Part shown: positions 8,290 to 18,285 of the stretch, in pieces
How positions within the stretch are numbered: the stretch's first letter is position 1
Layout: every line of letters starts with the position of its first letter
Origin: CAUZFZ01 sp963579025
GTDB lineage: Bacteria; Planctomycetota; Planctomycetia; Planctomycetales; Planctomycetaceae
DNA length: 64,000 nucleotides
Direction: 5' to 3'
Assembly: GCA_963579025.1 (NCBI GenBank)
Contig: CAUZFZ010000040.1
Location: 3,703 to 67,702 of the forward strand
Notes under the pieces: generated by a model
Databases searched by the model: none
What the model saw: only the letters and a program-made list of their open reading frames with translations
What the model was told of the DNA's origin: nothing
Translations under genes and position numbers: made by a program

Positions 8290-10158
8290 ATGGCACCACG
8301 TGACTCCGCTGCCATTCTCGCATTCCTCGTGGGGAGCCTGATCACTCTTAGCAGTGGGATTGCCCCGCTGGCCTGCAATGCTGAGGCGGACGATTCGTCG
8401 CCTCAGCCTCTGGGGGTCAGGACGCTCAGAGGCACGGAATACTCCGAGGCGGTTGCAGCCAGGAACCGTGCTGACCGCATGCGAGCCGGACTCGAGGCGG
8501 AGATGTCCGCGGCACGCCTGGCCTGGAGAAAGACAGGGAAGCCAGGTCCGTCGCCGATCCCGGCAAAGTTTGAGACACGGGCGGCGGCCGTCGCTCGTGC
8601 GTATGAGGAAGTCATCGAGCGGTTTCCTCGCACGGAAATCGCCGCTTACTGCGTATTACGCCTCGCCGGCCACTATCAGTACCAGGGTAACTTTGACCAG
8701 GCCGCTCGTCTGGCCGCGAAGACGGCGTGCGAATCTGCCGGTACACAGGCAGGAGTTCAGGCCGTCCTGGAAACGGGATTGCTTCACCTGCAGGCACGAC
8801 ATGATCCCGCCGAAGCCGCCAAATGGTTTGCCCGCGTTCCCAAACCGGAAAAGCCTGCCGGTGCCGAGTATGGCACCGCCGACAAGCTCTACATTTCGGC
8901 CCGGCAGCAGTTGATCAAGTGTCACTTGCGCCTAGGTCAGGATCGCCAGGCGGAAGATCGAGTGAAGAAACTGGTACAGGCTTACCCGATGTATGCCAGC
9001 GAATTGGAACGTTCCTACAAGTTCGAGATTGAGGCCTCTGCGGGCACCAAGGTCAAGCCGGCACCTCGGCCGCCTGAAGCGAAGGCCACTGACTCCGAGT
9101 TCACGGTTGAGAGTTACGACAAAGCACTGCGTGAATACACGGCTCTGGCTCGTCGCGCAGGCCAGAGCCCCTCTGCGGTCCTGGCCTCTGCTGTCGACCA
9201 GCTCAGACGCGTGAAGCCCGGGGGCGCTGAGTCGAACAAAGCCGTCGCTTCGCTGATCGGCATGGGGGACGCAGCGGTGGCGGAGATCGGGCGGCAACTG
9301 GCGGATCGCCAAAACGATTTTGGCCTGCAGCACAGATCGGTGCGTGTGCTCAAAGGCGTCAATTCAGAGAAGTCACGAGCACTTCTACGTGACATGGCGC
9401 TGCGTGAAGTGCGCACCGCCAATCCCAACATCGAGGGCTGGGCCGGGCGGAATCTGATCGCGCTTGACCGCGACGAAGCGTGGCCTCTGTTGGCCGCCAC
9501 CACGCACCACGTACTGGGCGATGCCTTGAACGCCGTCGATGGTGAACCGATCGACGAGAAATACATGCCGTTCCTGAGGGCGCGTCTGGATCATGAGAAC
9601 GAGTTCGTGCGTTGGCGAGTCGTCGAAGTGATGGCCTCGGAGCCGTCCGGCAAATACGCCACTGAGGTGATCGAGGCCGTCCACAAGGCTCTGCTGTCCG
9701 TCGCCGACCTGCCCGATGTCGATGAGCCGTATCGCTCGTTTCTTTCGACCGCGTTGACGTTGGGAGAAGCGTGCTATGCCCGCTACGTGAATGTTCTGGC
9801 CCGTGTGAAGGTCAAAAATGACGCGTTGCAGACGCTGGCCGGGCGAATCGAGGGACGGGGTCGGGATGTTGTCGTGTTAGCTCTCGCGCGGCGGCGTGAC
9901 GCTTCCGTACATGACGAGCTGGTCAGACTGGCACAGGATCCGAAAGCGGGTCTGTTCCGCGCCTGGGCTGCAACGGCGTTAGGAGCAGTTGGGACGCGGA
10001 AAGACCTGACGCTGCTGCGGCGTCTGGCAACGAGCGACACACTGGTCCGTGAGGGACCGTTACCGCCACCTCATCCTACTGACAGCACAGGTCCCACTCA
10101 CCCCGTCCGCCTGGCCGCACAGCGTGCAATTCGGATGATCGAGAAGCAGCCCAGGTAG
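8290..10158 (+). CDS. Exported TPR/HEAT-repeat protein
   Basis: 622 residues. I chose the ATG at 8290 because it gives a signal peptide (residues 1-30, LAFLVGSLITLSSGIAPLAC). Residues about 90-260 contain helical pairs resembling tetratricopeptide or BamD-type repeats (AAYCVLRLAGHYQYQGNFDQ and ETGLLHLQARHDPAEAAKWF). From about residue 300 to the end there are HEAT-like helical repeats (VASLIGMGDAAVAEIGRQL, LLRDMALREV, FRAWAATALGAVGTRKDL). Such proteins are scaffolds in the periplasm or outside; no catalytic motif is visible. The specific role is unknown. Confidence 0.7.
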   Translation: MAPRDSAAILAFLVGSLITLSSGIAPLACNAEADDSSPQPLGVRTLRGTEYSEAVAARNRADRMRAGLEAEMSAARLAWRKTGKPGPSPIPAKFETRAAAVARAYEEVIERFPRTEIAAYCVLRLAGHYQYQGNFDQAARLAAKTACESAGTQAGVQAVLETGLLHLQARHDPAEAAKWFARVPKPEKPAGAEYGTADKLYISARQQLIKCHLRLGQDRQAEDRVKKLVQAYPMYASELERSYKFEIEASAGTKVKPAPRPPEAKATDSEFTVESYDKALREYTALARRAGQSPSAVLASAVDQLRRVKPGGAESNKAVASLIGMGDAAVAEIGRQLADRQNDFGLQHRSVRVLKGVNSEKSRALLRDMALREVRTANPNIEGWAGRNLIALDRDEAWPLLAATTHHVLGDALNAVDGEPIDEKYMPFLRARLDHENEFVRWRVVEVMASEPSGKYATEVIEAVHKALLSVADLPDVDEPYRSFLSTALTLGEACYARYVNVLARVKVKNDALQTLAGRIEGRGRDVVVLALARRRDASVHDELVRLAQDPKAGLFRAWAATALGAVGTRKDLTLLRRLATSDTLVREGPLPPPHPTDSTGPTHPVRLAAQRAIRMIEKQPR

Positions 10159-10302
10159 ATGCCGCAATGACGTCACCAGGCTGATCCACGAATTGCTGAT
10201 CCGCGGCGGCGTGATCGCTCGCCACGGGCTACGATGCGGTTCGGGCCGTGCGCGCAGCTGGCGGGCATCAAGAGCACCTGGAACGACGTCAGGGGTCGAG
10301 TG

Positions 10303-12069
10303 ATGACGACGCACATCGTGATGCATGCAGTTGTGGCTCTGGCAATCCTCGTGACTCCACGGCAAGGCTTTGCCGAGAAAGAACAGCCAATCTGCCGGAT
10401 CGCTGCGATTTCCAATCTCTATCTGACGACTTTGTCAAAACAGGAGCTTGGTTCCAGTCGCAGCTTCATCGAATACATAGCACCGGCGGGGATCAAGCGG
10501 ACGATTGAGGCGGTTAACTCGCTCGAACCGGATGCTCTGGTGGTGCTCGGCTCGCTGACGTGGACCGGGTCCGATGCCGATTTCCGGAAAGCGAAAGAGG
10601 CACTCGCCGCGGTCAAAGTCCCGCTGCACATTGTTCCGGGTCCGAATGACCTGAAAGACGGAGGGCTGGAACGGTTTCGCCAGCACTTCGCGCAGGATGA
10701 TGTCGCCGGCCAGTTCGTCAGCATCCGCAACGTGCATCTCGAATTCGGGACGTCGCTTGGCGAACGGACGGCTCAGGCCCAGGCGGACTTGCTCGACGGA
10801 GTGGTGTCGGGGCTAAGCAAGAGTGGCGATGCAAAGGCCGTGCTGCTGTTCGACGGTCCCGACTTTCGTGCGACGCCTGATCCTTCGACCGCTCCGCCTA
10901 ATCTGAAGTCGTACTGGCAGGCGATTCATAACCGGCACGTCGCTGTGCGGTTTGTTCCCACGCACGCTCACTATGTTGCTTACGAGGACAGCCTGCCGAT
11001 CTGGGGCGTGCCGTCGTCCGGTTGGAGTTACTCGCCGAAGTTCTCCGTCGCTCTGATCACGGTTTACGAGAAACAGATCGAGCTGACTCTGATGCGTGAT
11101 CCGGATCAGCCGGTGCAGTCGCTGGTCATTCCCAATCCAGTGGCCGCCGACCGCATGCCGACGGCGGCGGAAGACCCGTTCGGCGTGCCGACGTACAGCG
11201 AGGATCTGGCTCGTAATCCGGACCTGACTTTCGTCCAGCTTTCCGATTCGCAGTTCGACGACAAGACCGTGCCGCGCTACAAAGCCCGCTATGCGTACGA
11301 CGAGAAGATGAACGAGCTGGCGGTTGCGCAGGTCAACCGGCTTAACCCACCACTCGCCTTCATGACTGGTGACTTGACGAACAAGAACACTGAGGCCGAA
11401 TGGAACACGTTCGGGCGGATTTACGGAAAACTCAAACCGCCTCTGTACGCCATGCCGGGCAACCACGACACGCTGTACGATCGCACGAAGCTCGACCAGG
11501 AATCGCTGGGCGATCTACTGGACACCGGATTGAGCAACTGGAAGCTGGCCGACGAACTGGCTGGCAAAACCGAATCCGATCGCACGGCGCTCTTTCGGCA
11601 TTTCATGAAGCGAAAACCGTACTACGCGGTCGAGAAAAATGGCTGCGTGTTCCTGTGCCTGAACACGGGCGTCGCTTCAGTGGACAAAGAACAGATGCAG
11701 TGGCTCCGTGAAGAATTGGAGCGCACGAAGGATGCGGATCACGTGTTCGTTCTGGGCCACTATCCCGTACTACCGGCTTTTGGAAACAGCATTCAGGGTC
11801 CCGAAGCTCAGGAGATCCTCACACTGCTGCGTGAGTATCGAGTGACCGCATACCTGTCAGGCCACCGACACCGCTACGACTACCGAATGCACGACGGAGT
11901 GATGCACATGCTGTGCGACTGTCTGTGCTGGGGCGAGTACCGTTCGTACCAGGTCTATCATGTGTATCCGGACCGCATCGACGCCTGCTGGAAACCGATC
12001 TTCCGCGCCGAAGGCAACCGCCCGTTGTACGAGCGGGTGAGCTTTCCGGAGCCGCGCTTCGCCAGGTGA
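10303..12069 (+). CDS. Exported metallophosphoesterase with a degenerate N-terminal copy of the domain
   Basis: 588 residues with a signal peptide (ends near GFAEK). The C-terminal half is a calcineurin-like phosphoesterase close to the CPPED1 type: FVQLSDSQFDD near residue 310, GDLTNKN near 355, GNHDTLYD near 386, GHYPV near 485 and SGHRHRYD near 519. The DSQ in place of D-x-H is usual for the CPPED1-like branch. Residues 30-260 look like a second, decayed copy: LGSLTWTG stands where GDL..G is expected, PGPND where PGNHD is expected, and a THAHYV segment corresponds to the GH.H region. ATG 10303 is preceded by AGGGG. The substrate is unknown. Confidence 0.85.
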   Translation: MTTHIVMHAVVALAILVTPRQGFAEKEQPICRIAAISNLYLTTLSKQELGSSRSFIEYIAPAGIKRTIEAVNSLEPDALVVLGSLTWTGSDADFRKAKEALAAVKVPLHIVPGPNDLKDGGLERFRQHFAQDDVAGQFVSIRNVHLEFGTSLGERTAQAQADLLDGVVSGLSKSGDAKAVLLFDGPDFRATPDPSTAPPNLKSYWQAIHNRHVAVRFVPTHAHYVAYEDSLPIWGVPSSGWSYSPKFSVALITVYEKQIELTLMRDPDQPVQSLVIPNPVAADRMPTAAEDPFGVPTYSEDLARNPDLTFVQLSDSQFDDKTVPRYKARYAYDEKMNELAVAQVNRLNPPLAFMTGDLTNKNTEAEWNTFGRIYGKLKPPLYAMPGNHDTLYDRTKLDQESLGDLLDTGLSNWKLADELAGKTESDRTALFRHFMKRKPYYAVEKNGCVFLCLNTGVASVDKEQMQWLREELERTKDADHVFVLGHYPVLPAFGNSIQGPEAQEILTLLREYRVTAYLSGHRHRYDYRMHDGVMHMLCDCLCWGEYRSYQVYHVYPDRIDACWKPIFRAEGNRPLYERVSFPEPRFAR

Positions 12070-12282
12070 CCCATGCGGTAGCTGGACCGAATTGCCGGCC
12101 TTCAGGTTTATCAACAGGCTGCTTGTTCCACGGCGGAAAAATCTGTCCAGGATTCCATCTCGGGACGAGTCCAATCATGCTGGTTGTGTGCCTCAACATT
12201 GAGGTGGCCGACGGAGTCAGGTGATGTTGTGGCTCCGTGGAAATCGGGAAAGGCCTTGCGCCGCTGCATGATGGACGTAGAA

Positions 12283-15200
12283 ATGACTTCGCTCCGTAGT
12301 AGCAGACTCTTCACGATCCTCGTGCTCTGGCTGTCGTGTGCCTCAGCGACGGCACTCGCATTCGCCGACAGCGACGCCGCAACCGAATCGAAGCGCGGCC
12401 TGCAACGATGGGCCGTTATTGCCGATCCGGAATTGCGGGAGTCTGGACTGTCTGATCTGGTGACGGCAGCGCTGGCCGATACCGGCCTGGAACTCGTTGA
12501 ACGGGAACAGATCGCTGAGCTGACGCGCGAGATCGAACTGGCTCAGTACTTTGGTGCCGCTCAGATTGAGCAACGCGTGCGGCTCGGGCAACTGCTTAAG
12601 GCCGACGCACTCATTCTGTTACGCCAAGGCGAACACAACGACCTGCCGTTCGTCCGATTGATTGTCAGTGACTGTACCGTCGGGGCACGGCTGCACACCG
12701 AACACTTCGATCTGAAGCTCGAAGCGATTGACGATCTGGTCGAGTCGATTGGCGCGTCTGTCCAACAGACCCAAAAACGATTTGCCCAGGGCGTCGAACG
12801 GCTGATCACGGTTTCTCCGTTGCTGTCGAAGAACTTCACGCATGAATTCGATCACCTGCAGAATGCCTACGCCGCCTGGCTGTCCGAGTCGCTGGCCGTA
12901 ATTCCCGGAGTCGCCATCGTTGAGCTGGATGAGGCACGAGCGATCCGCAAGGAACTGGATGTCACGGGAGCAGAAATCGCCAATCGTCATCGCCCTCGGT
13001 TTATCAGTGGCGAGTTCGAGATGACTCGGCCCGAATCTGATGATGATGTGCGTGTTCGGATCACGCTGCAGGTCCGCGACGGATCGCGTGTCACGGCGAT
13101 TGATGCGTCCGACCTGAAAATTGCCGACGTCGCCGAATGGCTGGCCTCGGATGCCGGGCGACGCATCACTGACAATCTGCAGCAGCGGCCGGCGACAGGC
13201 ATTGCTCGCGGCCAGCAATTCTCGCTGCTGACGACGCGAGCCGGAACGTTCTCGAAGTTCGGTTTCTGGACACAGGCTGTCGCTCTGCAGGAAGCGGCTT
13301 TGCTGCTGAAAAGTGACACGCCGGAAGAACTGCGGCTGTTCCGAAACTACCGATCACTGTCTCGCCATCGATATCGGGAGTACTCGGCGACGCGACTGGA
13401 AGCCATTTCACGGCGTAACGAAGGGACGGCCGGCGGCATCGACTTCGACTCGCTTCGTGAGCGGCTCAATGATGACATTCGCAACTACGCGGTGATGCTG
13501 ACTCATGGCGAGCGGGTCATGCGATCGGGGGCTCTTGAGTACGCCGATCTCGCCGAAGTGTTCCGCATTATCCATCTGGCGCCCAACACGGTCGATTCGT
13601 ACAAACGATGGAACGAAGTGCAGGAACCTCGCAGGCAGTTCTTCTGGCAGGCAGTGACCGGACTATCTGCCCATAGTCGCGGGTTTCGTCAGCAGATTGT
13701 CGACTCCGGCAAGCGACCGCCGTTGGTGTTCGACCCTGCGACTCCGCCTCTGCAGTATTCCCTCTGGATGCAACGCGCCCTGTTCTGGCAGTTGACGCAG
13801 GGATCGCGCGTGCAACTGCCCGGCTACAGCTTCAAGTGGGAAGACGACGGGCTGTTTCGACGCATCGAACGGTTGGTGACTGAGTTTTCCGTGCCGGAGT
13901 GGCCCTGCCCGAGTCTCGTGCGATGCCTGTTGGGATTTCAGATGCAGGAATTCAGCGCCGCGATCCGGCAGCGGCAACTGGGCGGTCAACTCGAAACATT
14001 TCTGGCTGGTCTCGAGCAGAGCGAAAATCCCGTCATGAAGTTCTACGCACGCTGCGGACGACTGGGGTATCTCACACAGTACGGGCCAGACGCCGGACGT
14101 GGACTGAAAACGGAGCACCTGACGGAATTCGACGAGCTGATTGCATGGACCGACGAATGGCAGCAGCAGCACCCGGACTCCAACGTCTGCTCAGTGATCT
14201 GTCGCAAAATGCTGGTCTTTGCACGTCAACAGCTGGTCCAGAGGGTCAAAGACGGCCCGCAACGTCAGACTTTTCGGGCCACGCCACGACCGCCTTCCGG
14301 CAGCGATCCGTTTCCGCATTTCTCCATCGAACCGCTCGGTGTCACCGCGACCTGGCGACACCTGATCCCCTGCGGAGAAAAACTCGACATCGCATGGTCG
14401 CCACAAACGCTTCTGGCTCTGAGACCCAATCGAGAACCAACCGTTCTGCTGCAGGACGTGCCGCGATCGGACTTCATTCGGCAGGTCGTGTGGGACGGAG
14501 AATTCGTCTGGGTGGGGACACGACGTTCCGGCCTGCGCGTCTATTCAACCGACGGCCAGGTTGTGCAGCACTTTCCCCTTACCTCGACGGAATCGGCGGA
14601 CGTGCCCGCAGTCACATCACCGTCCGGAAAAGGGACAGTCAGTCTGCCTCATTGGGACGCAGACGCCAGCAGCGACCGCACCAGTGGTTACGTCGATGAA
14701 TCTGTCGGACAGCATCGCTTTCGGTTGTGGCCCGTCTCGCCCGGCCGTTGCCTGGTTGTGGCCCGTTCCGGCGTACGTGGTCGTCAGTGGATCGCCGTGG
14801 TTGAACGAAACCCTGAGTCGGGACAATGGACCGTCGATGTCATTCACGAGGCCACAAAGGTTGCTGACTTCAAACGCCGCGACCTGGACCTGTCTGAAAT
14901 CTGCGAACCAAACTGGTTTGCCAATCTGCGCGCCCAAACGGACGACACAGGGCCAGTCGTCCTGATGGGACGCCGACACGTCGGCAGTCGCGTGTTCGCG
15001 CCGACAGCAATGCGAATCGATCTCGAAAGTCGCAAAGTTTCTCTCGACCCACATGTTTCGTTCACCGTGAGCCATCAGTTTTACAAGCCGATTCCGATCG
15101 GAGACCGGCTGGTTGTACCCGAGTGGCGGCAGTGTGCTGTGTACTCACCGGACACGAAGTCACCGGGCGGCTGGCAGACTCCGCAGATCAACGCTTATGA

Positions 15201-16098
15201 GCAGGCGAAGACTCCGGCCGGGGAGTCCCGGTGGCAGGGTTTCGTCCAAAACGGACACGTGTATTTTCCGGGCGGCATCTGGCGGCGGTTGTCGCTGGAC
15301 GATCTGACCGTCGAGCAACTCAACCCGGAACCGCTGGCGTCCAACTGGCGGTTCGAGGAGTACGCGGTCTCGTCGCAATACGGTCTGATTGGATGGAACC
15401 AGGGCGATCAGCTCTACAGCATCCGCTTCGATCAACCGGCACCTGCTGAACCGACACTGGCCCAGCGGTACCCCTTCGTTCCCGAACATTTACGGGAACG
15501 ACACGCCCACGCGGTCCAGACGTTACGCGAGCTGGGAGCTGTGGTCGAAACACGCTGGGGAGCCGCCCGCATCCCGGCACGTCGTCAGGGCTGGGGAATA
15601 TCGTGGCGGACGATCGCGTGGCTGTCCGAAGACTGGACCGGCGGTGACGAAGGGCTTGCGCTGCTCGGTGACCTGTACAATCTGCGCAGCCTGTTTCTGG
15701 TCAACGCCCGGGTTTCCGATGCCGGCACTCCGTTTATCGGACAACTTCAGGGACTCGGACGGCTGTCCTTCGAACGAACCGACGTGACAGACGCCGGCCT
15801 GAAGTCGATCGAGACTCTGAAATTTCTGGCAGAACTTCGCCTGGAAGACCGCGGCGACGGCACGGCTTTCACCGATGCTGCCATCGAGTCGGTCAACCAG
15901 TTACCGAGACTGATGCGACTGATCCTGTGCGGTCAGGGCTTCACCGACCGCACACTCAAGACACTCGTCCCGCCCACGCGCATTCGAGATATCGTGCTGC
16001 TGGACACGTCTATCACGAAGGCCGGTCGAGACGCAGCGACGTCCGGCCCACGTCCCATGCAAATCCGCCCGGTGACCTTCAGTCCGACTCCCCCGTGA
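12283..16098 (+). CDS. Large exported protein: CsgG/FlgO-like N-terminus and leucine-rich-repeat C-terminus
   Basis: 1271 residues from the ATG at 12283; an ATG pair at 12268/12271 is an alternative start. A signal peptide covers residues 1-28. Residues about 40-190 resemble the CsgG/FlgO fold used by outer-membrane assembly lipoproteins: VTAALADTGLELVEREQIAE then LGQLLKADALILLRQ. A central region around residue 730-1100 has beta-propeller-like segments (DGEFVWVGTRRSGLRVYS). Residues about 1115-1260 are leucine-rich repeats of the planctomycete type (LYNLRSLFLVNARVSDAG, TDVTDAGLKSIETLKFLAEL). No catalytic motif is visible. It is convergent with the SUMF1-family gene, 19 bases away. Confidence 0.65.
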   Translation: MTSLRSSRLFTILVLWLSCASATALAFADSDAATESKRGLQRWAVIADPELRESGLSDLVTAALADTGLELVEREQIAELTREIELAQYFGAAQIEQRVRLGQLLKADALILLRQGEHNDLPFVRLIVSDCTVGARLHTEHFDLKLEAIDDLVESIGASVQQTQKRFAQGVERLITVSPLLSKNFTHEFDHLQNAYAAWLSESLAVIPGVAIVELDEARAIRKELDVTGAEIANRHRPRFISGEFEMTRPESDDDVRVRITLQVRDGSRVTAIDASDLKIADVAEWLASDAGRRITDNLQQRPATGIARGQQFSLLTTRAGTFSKFGFWTQAVALQEAALLLKSDTPEELRLFRNYRSLSRHRYREYSATRLEAISRRNEGTAGGIDFDSLRERLNDDIRNYAVMLTHGERVMRSGALEYADLAEVFRIIHLAPNTVDSYKRWNEVQEPRRQFFWQAVTGLSAHSRGFRQQIVDSGKRPPLVFDPATPPLQYSLWMQRALFWQLTQGSRVQLPGYSFKWEDDGLFRRIERLVTEFSVPEWPCPSLVRCLLGFQMQEFSAAIRQRQLGGQLETFLAGLEQSENPVMKFYARCGRLGYLTQYGPDAGRGLKTEHLTEFDELIAWTDEWQQQHPDSNVCSVICRKMLVFARQQLVQRVKDGPQRQTFRATPRPPSGSDPFPHFSIEPLGVTATWRHLIPCGEKLDIAWSPQTLLALRPNREPTVLLQDVPRSDFIRQVVWDGEFVWVGTRRSGLRVYSTDGQVVQHFPLTSTESADVPAVTSPSGKGTVSLPHWDADASSDRTSGYVDESVGQHRFRLWPVSPGRCLVVARSGVRGRQWIAVVERNPESGQWTVDVIHEATKVADFKRRDLDLSEICEPNWFANLRAQTDDTGPVVLMGRRHVGSRVFAPTAMRIDLESRKVSLDPHVSFTVSHQFYKPIPIGDRLVVPEWRQCAVYSPDTKSPGGWQTPQINAYEQAKTPAGESRWQGFVQNGHVYFPGGIWRRLSLDDLTVEQLNPEPLASNWRFEEYAVSSQYGLIGWNQGDQLYSIRFDQPAPAEPTLAQRYPFVPEHLRERHAHAVQTLRELGAVVETRWGAARIPARRQGWGISWRTIAWLSEDWTGGDEGLALLGDLYNLRSLFLVNARVSDAGTPFIGQLQGLGRLSFERTDVTDAGLKSIETLKFLAELRLEDRGDGTAFTDAAIESVNQLPRLMRLILCGQGFTDRTLKTLVPPTRIRDIVLLDTSITKAGRDAATSGPRPMQIRPVTFSPTPP

Positions 16099-16117
16099 CT
16101 TGAGTGAAATGGCTCGG

Positions 16118-17317
16118 TCAGCGGCGTGACTTCAGATTCAGAACGCAGCGGAAGCCGGTCTTTGGGTCCCGGTCGTTCATCCGCTGGCCGCGGCGGACCC
16201 AGACCTCCCAATCGGGACCGCCGCCTTTGACGACTCGCTCGCCGGTGTTTGTCGGATGTCGCGGACCGGACCAGTTCTCACGCCGGCTGAAGTCGAGCTG
16301 GCTCAATTCCTGAAATGCCGTCTCGCCGTAGAAGTCCAGCAACCACTCGCGGGCATTGCCGGCCATGTCCATGACTCCGAATACACTCCTGTCGTCTGGG
16401 TGATAGCCAACGGGGTCGATCTGATCGATCTTCCTTGGAACTCGCCATAGCGGACGCGATTCTCCCCAGGGTCGCGGGAAACCGTTAAATCCACGGGCGG
16501 CTTTTTCCCACTGGGCCTCGGTGGGCAATTCGCGATTTGTCGCTTGGACATACGCGCGAGCTTCCCCCCAACTAATTCCCAGTGCCGGCTGTTCGGGACG
16601 CCCTTCGGCATTTGCGGGCTGTTGAATGCCGTCGCCCGATTTCAGGGCCTGACGGCGAAATGCTGCAAACTGTCCGACAGTCACTTCAAGAACGGAAATG
16701 TAGAACGAACTGACACTGACCTGTACCTGCGGGCCGACGTGCGGCGGACCAGAATTCCATCCGACAAACGACCGTCCACCTGGCACCAGCGCCATCTGAG
16801 AGCCGTCCGCCTGACATAAGATTCGCCTGGGCAGTCCACCAATAAGCGGTTCTGTTTCGATGGCCCGGAAGCCCTCAGGCAATGAAACGGAACGTTGCGG
16901 AGCATCCTCCGGGCCTTGACCGTCTGCAGTCTGAGCCTTGACGCTGAATTGGCTGCCATCGCGCCCCCGCGAAGTGACCCGAAATCGGTCTGTGGCCTCA
17001 CCGGGAGGAGCGATTCCAACGGTCACAAAGTTCGACGGCGGCACATCGGCCACAGCAAAGAGCTCATCCGGATCGACGCCAGACAGATCCAGTCCTTTCG
17101 GTTCTTCCTTGGGTTTCGCTCGCGGAGCAAATCCCAACGGCTTCTGTTCCGCTGCGGGAAGAGGGACAGCAGTCGGCGCGGCTGGTGTGGGGTCACCTCC
17201 ACAACCAATAGCGGACGCAGCCACGAGAAGAAGGCAGTGGGTTAACCGGTCAGAAAGAGCGCACCCCGAGTGGCTGCGCGTCCCGGCGGAGTTGGGCTGT
17301 GCTGAGGACGGATTCAT
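16118..17317 (-). CDS. SUMF1/formylglycine-generating-enzyme family lipoprotein
   Basis: 399 residues. A basic N-terminus and hydrophobic stretch end in ASAIGCGG, a lipoprotein signal, so the protein is exported and probably lipid-anchored. Residues about 170-395 are the SUMF1 (FGE-sulfatase) fold: LEVTVGQFAAFR, PTEAQWEKAARGFNGFPRPW, DMAGNAREWLLDFYGE and NDRDPKTGFRCVL. The paired active-site cysteines needed for sulfatase maturation are not apparent, so I think it is a structural or binding member of the family rather than a true formylglycine-generating enzyme. A proline-rich linker lies between lipobox and domain. Confidence 0.85.
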   Translation of the reverse strand: MNPSSAQPNSAGTRSHSGCALSDRLTHCLLLVAASAIGCGGDPTPAAPTAVPLPAAEQKPLGFAPRAKPKEEPKGLDLSGVDPDELFAVADVPPSNFVTVGIAPPGEATDRFRVTSRGRDGSQFSVKAQTADGQGPEDAPQRSVSLPEGFRAIETEPLIGGLPRRILCQADGSQMALVPGGRSFVGWNSGPPHVGPQVQVSVSSFYISVLEVTVGQFAAFRRQALKSGDGIQQPANAEGRPEQPALGISWGEARAYVQATNRELPTEAQWEKAARGFNGFPRPWGESRPLWRVPRKIDQIDPVGYHPDDRSVFGVMDMAGNAREWLLDFYGETAFQELSQLDFSRRENWSGPRHPTNTGERVVKGGGPDWEVWVRRGQRMNDRDPKTGFRCVLNLKSRR

Positions 17318-17437
17318 AATGCGGCTCCAAGGTGTCAGTATGGTAGCCCACTCGCCCGGATATCAGGAGCCGGTTCCTCGTGTTTGGGATTCGAACTTTG
17401 CCCGGGATCAGATGCGAAAGCTTCGGAGAATCATCGT

Positions 17438-18277
17438 ATGCGACAGGTCCATGTGCTTGTTTCTACCTTTGGGCTCTTTGCCAGCGCCTGCTATTCGTCG
17501 CAGGCGTCAGATCAGACTCGCGTTGGCAAGGCCGAGATTCGATCCAACGGCGAGATCGTTCATCGCATGTCCTGTCCGTGGCAGACGGGCGAAACGCTGA
17601 TTCGTGTCCTGTTGCCAACGGATGTGAAGGACGGAGAAACATTGCGCGTCCTGTTCGTGCTTCCCGTCGAGGGCGGCGAGGGAACACGCTGGGGTAACGG
17701 CCTGGAAGAAATCCGGAAGCTCAAGCTGCACGACCGACACCGGCTCATCTGCGTAGCGCCGACGTTCGCTCAGCTCCCCTGGTATGCGGATCACCCAACC
17801 GACTCGGAAATTGCCCAGGAAACGTACTTCCTGAAAGCGGTCGTCCCGGCGATCGACCGGCTGTACCCCACGTCAGCGAAATCGCACGATCGATTGCTGC
17901 TGGGATTCAGCAAATCCGGCTGGGGGGCCGTGACCTTGCTGCTGCGTCATCCCGACGTGTTTGGCAAAGCCGCTGCCTGGGATGCGCCCCTGATGATGGA
18001 CACCAGCGGGAGATTCGGTTCCGGGCCGATCTTCGGAACTCAACAGAACTTCGCGCACTACCAGATCACTTCACTGCTCAAGAAACACGGAGCGGAACTG
18101 ACCGGTCCGCCGCGGTTGTTTCATCTTGGATACGACAACTTTCGTGACCATCACGTGCGGTTCGAAGCGCTGCTTAATGAGCTGAACGTGCCGCACGTGC
18201 ACCAGGACGGACCAAAGCTGCCGCACCACTGGAACAGTGGGTGGGTCTCCGACGCGGTTGGCTTCCTGGTGCGTTGA
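17438..18277 (+). CDS. Exported alpha/beta-hydrolase (esterase-like)
   Basis: 279 residues, with a signal peptide ending near SQASDQ. The nucleophile elbow is GFSKSGWG, with Ser158 the likely nucleophile; LLLRHPDVFGKAAAWDAPL follows as in esterase D/enterochelin-esterase relatives. A late His (LPHHWNSGWV, near the C-terminus) could complete the triad. ATG 17438 has GGAGA about 9 bases upstream; a longer reading lacks this support. The stop is 8 bases from the stop of the convergent BamA gene. The substrate is unknown. Confidence 0.75.
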   Translation: MRQVHVLVSTFGLFASACYSSQASDQTRVGKAEIRSNGEIVHRMSCPWQTGETLIRVLLPTDVKDGETLRVLFVLPVEGGEGTRWGNGLEEIRKLKLHDRHRLICVAPTFAQLPWYADHPTDSEIAQETYFLKAVVPAIDRLYPTSAKSHDRLLLGFSKSGWGAVTLLLRHPDVFGKAAAWDAPLMMDTSGRFGSGPIFGTQQNFAHYQITSLLKKHGAELTGPPRLFHLGYDNFRDHHVRFEALLNELNVPHVHQDGPKLPHHWNSGWVSDAVGFLVR

Positions 18278-18285
18278 AGACCGCG

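Noticed and set aside
16118..17317. True formylglycine-generating enzyme (sulfatase maturase)
   Set aside because: The paired active-site cysteines are not seen and no sulfatase gene is adjacent, so I call only the SUMF1 family.
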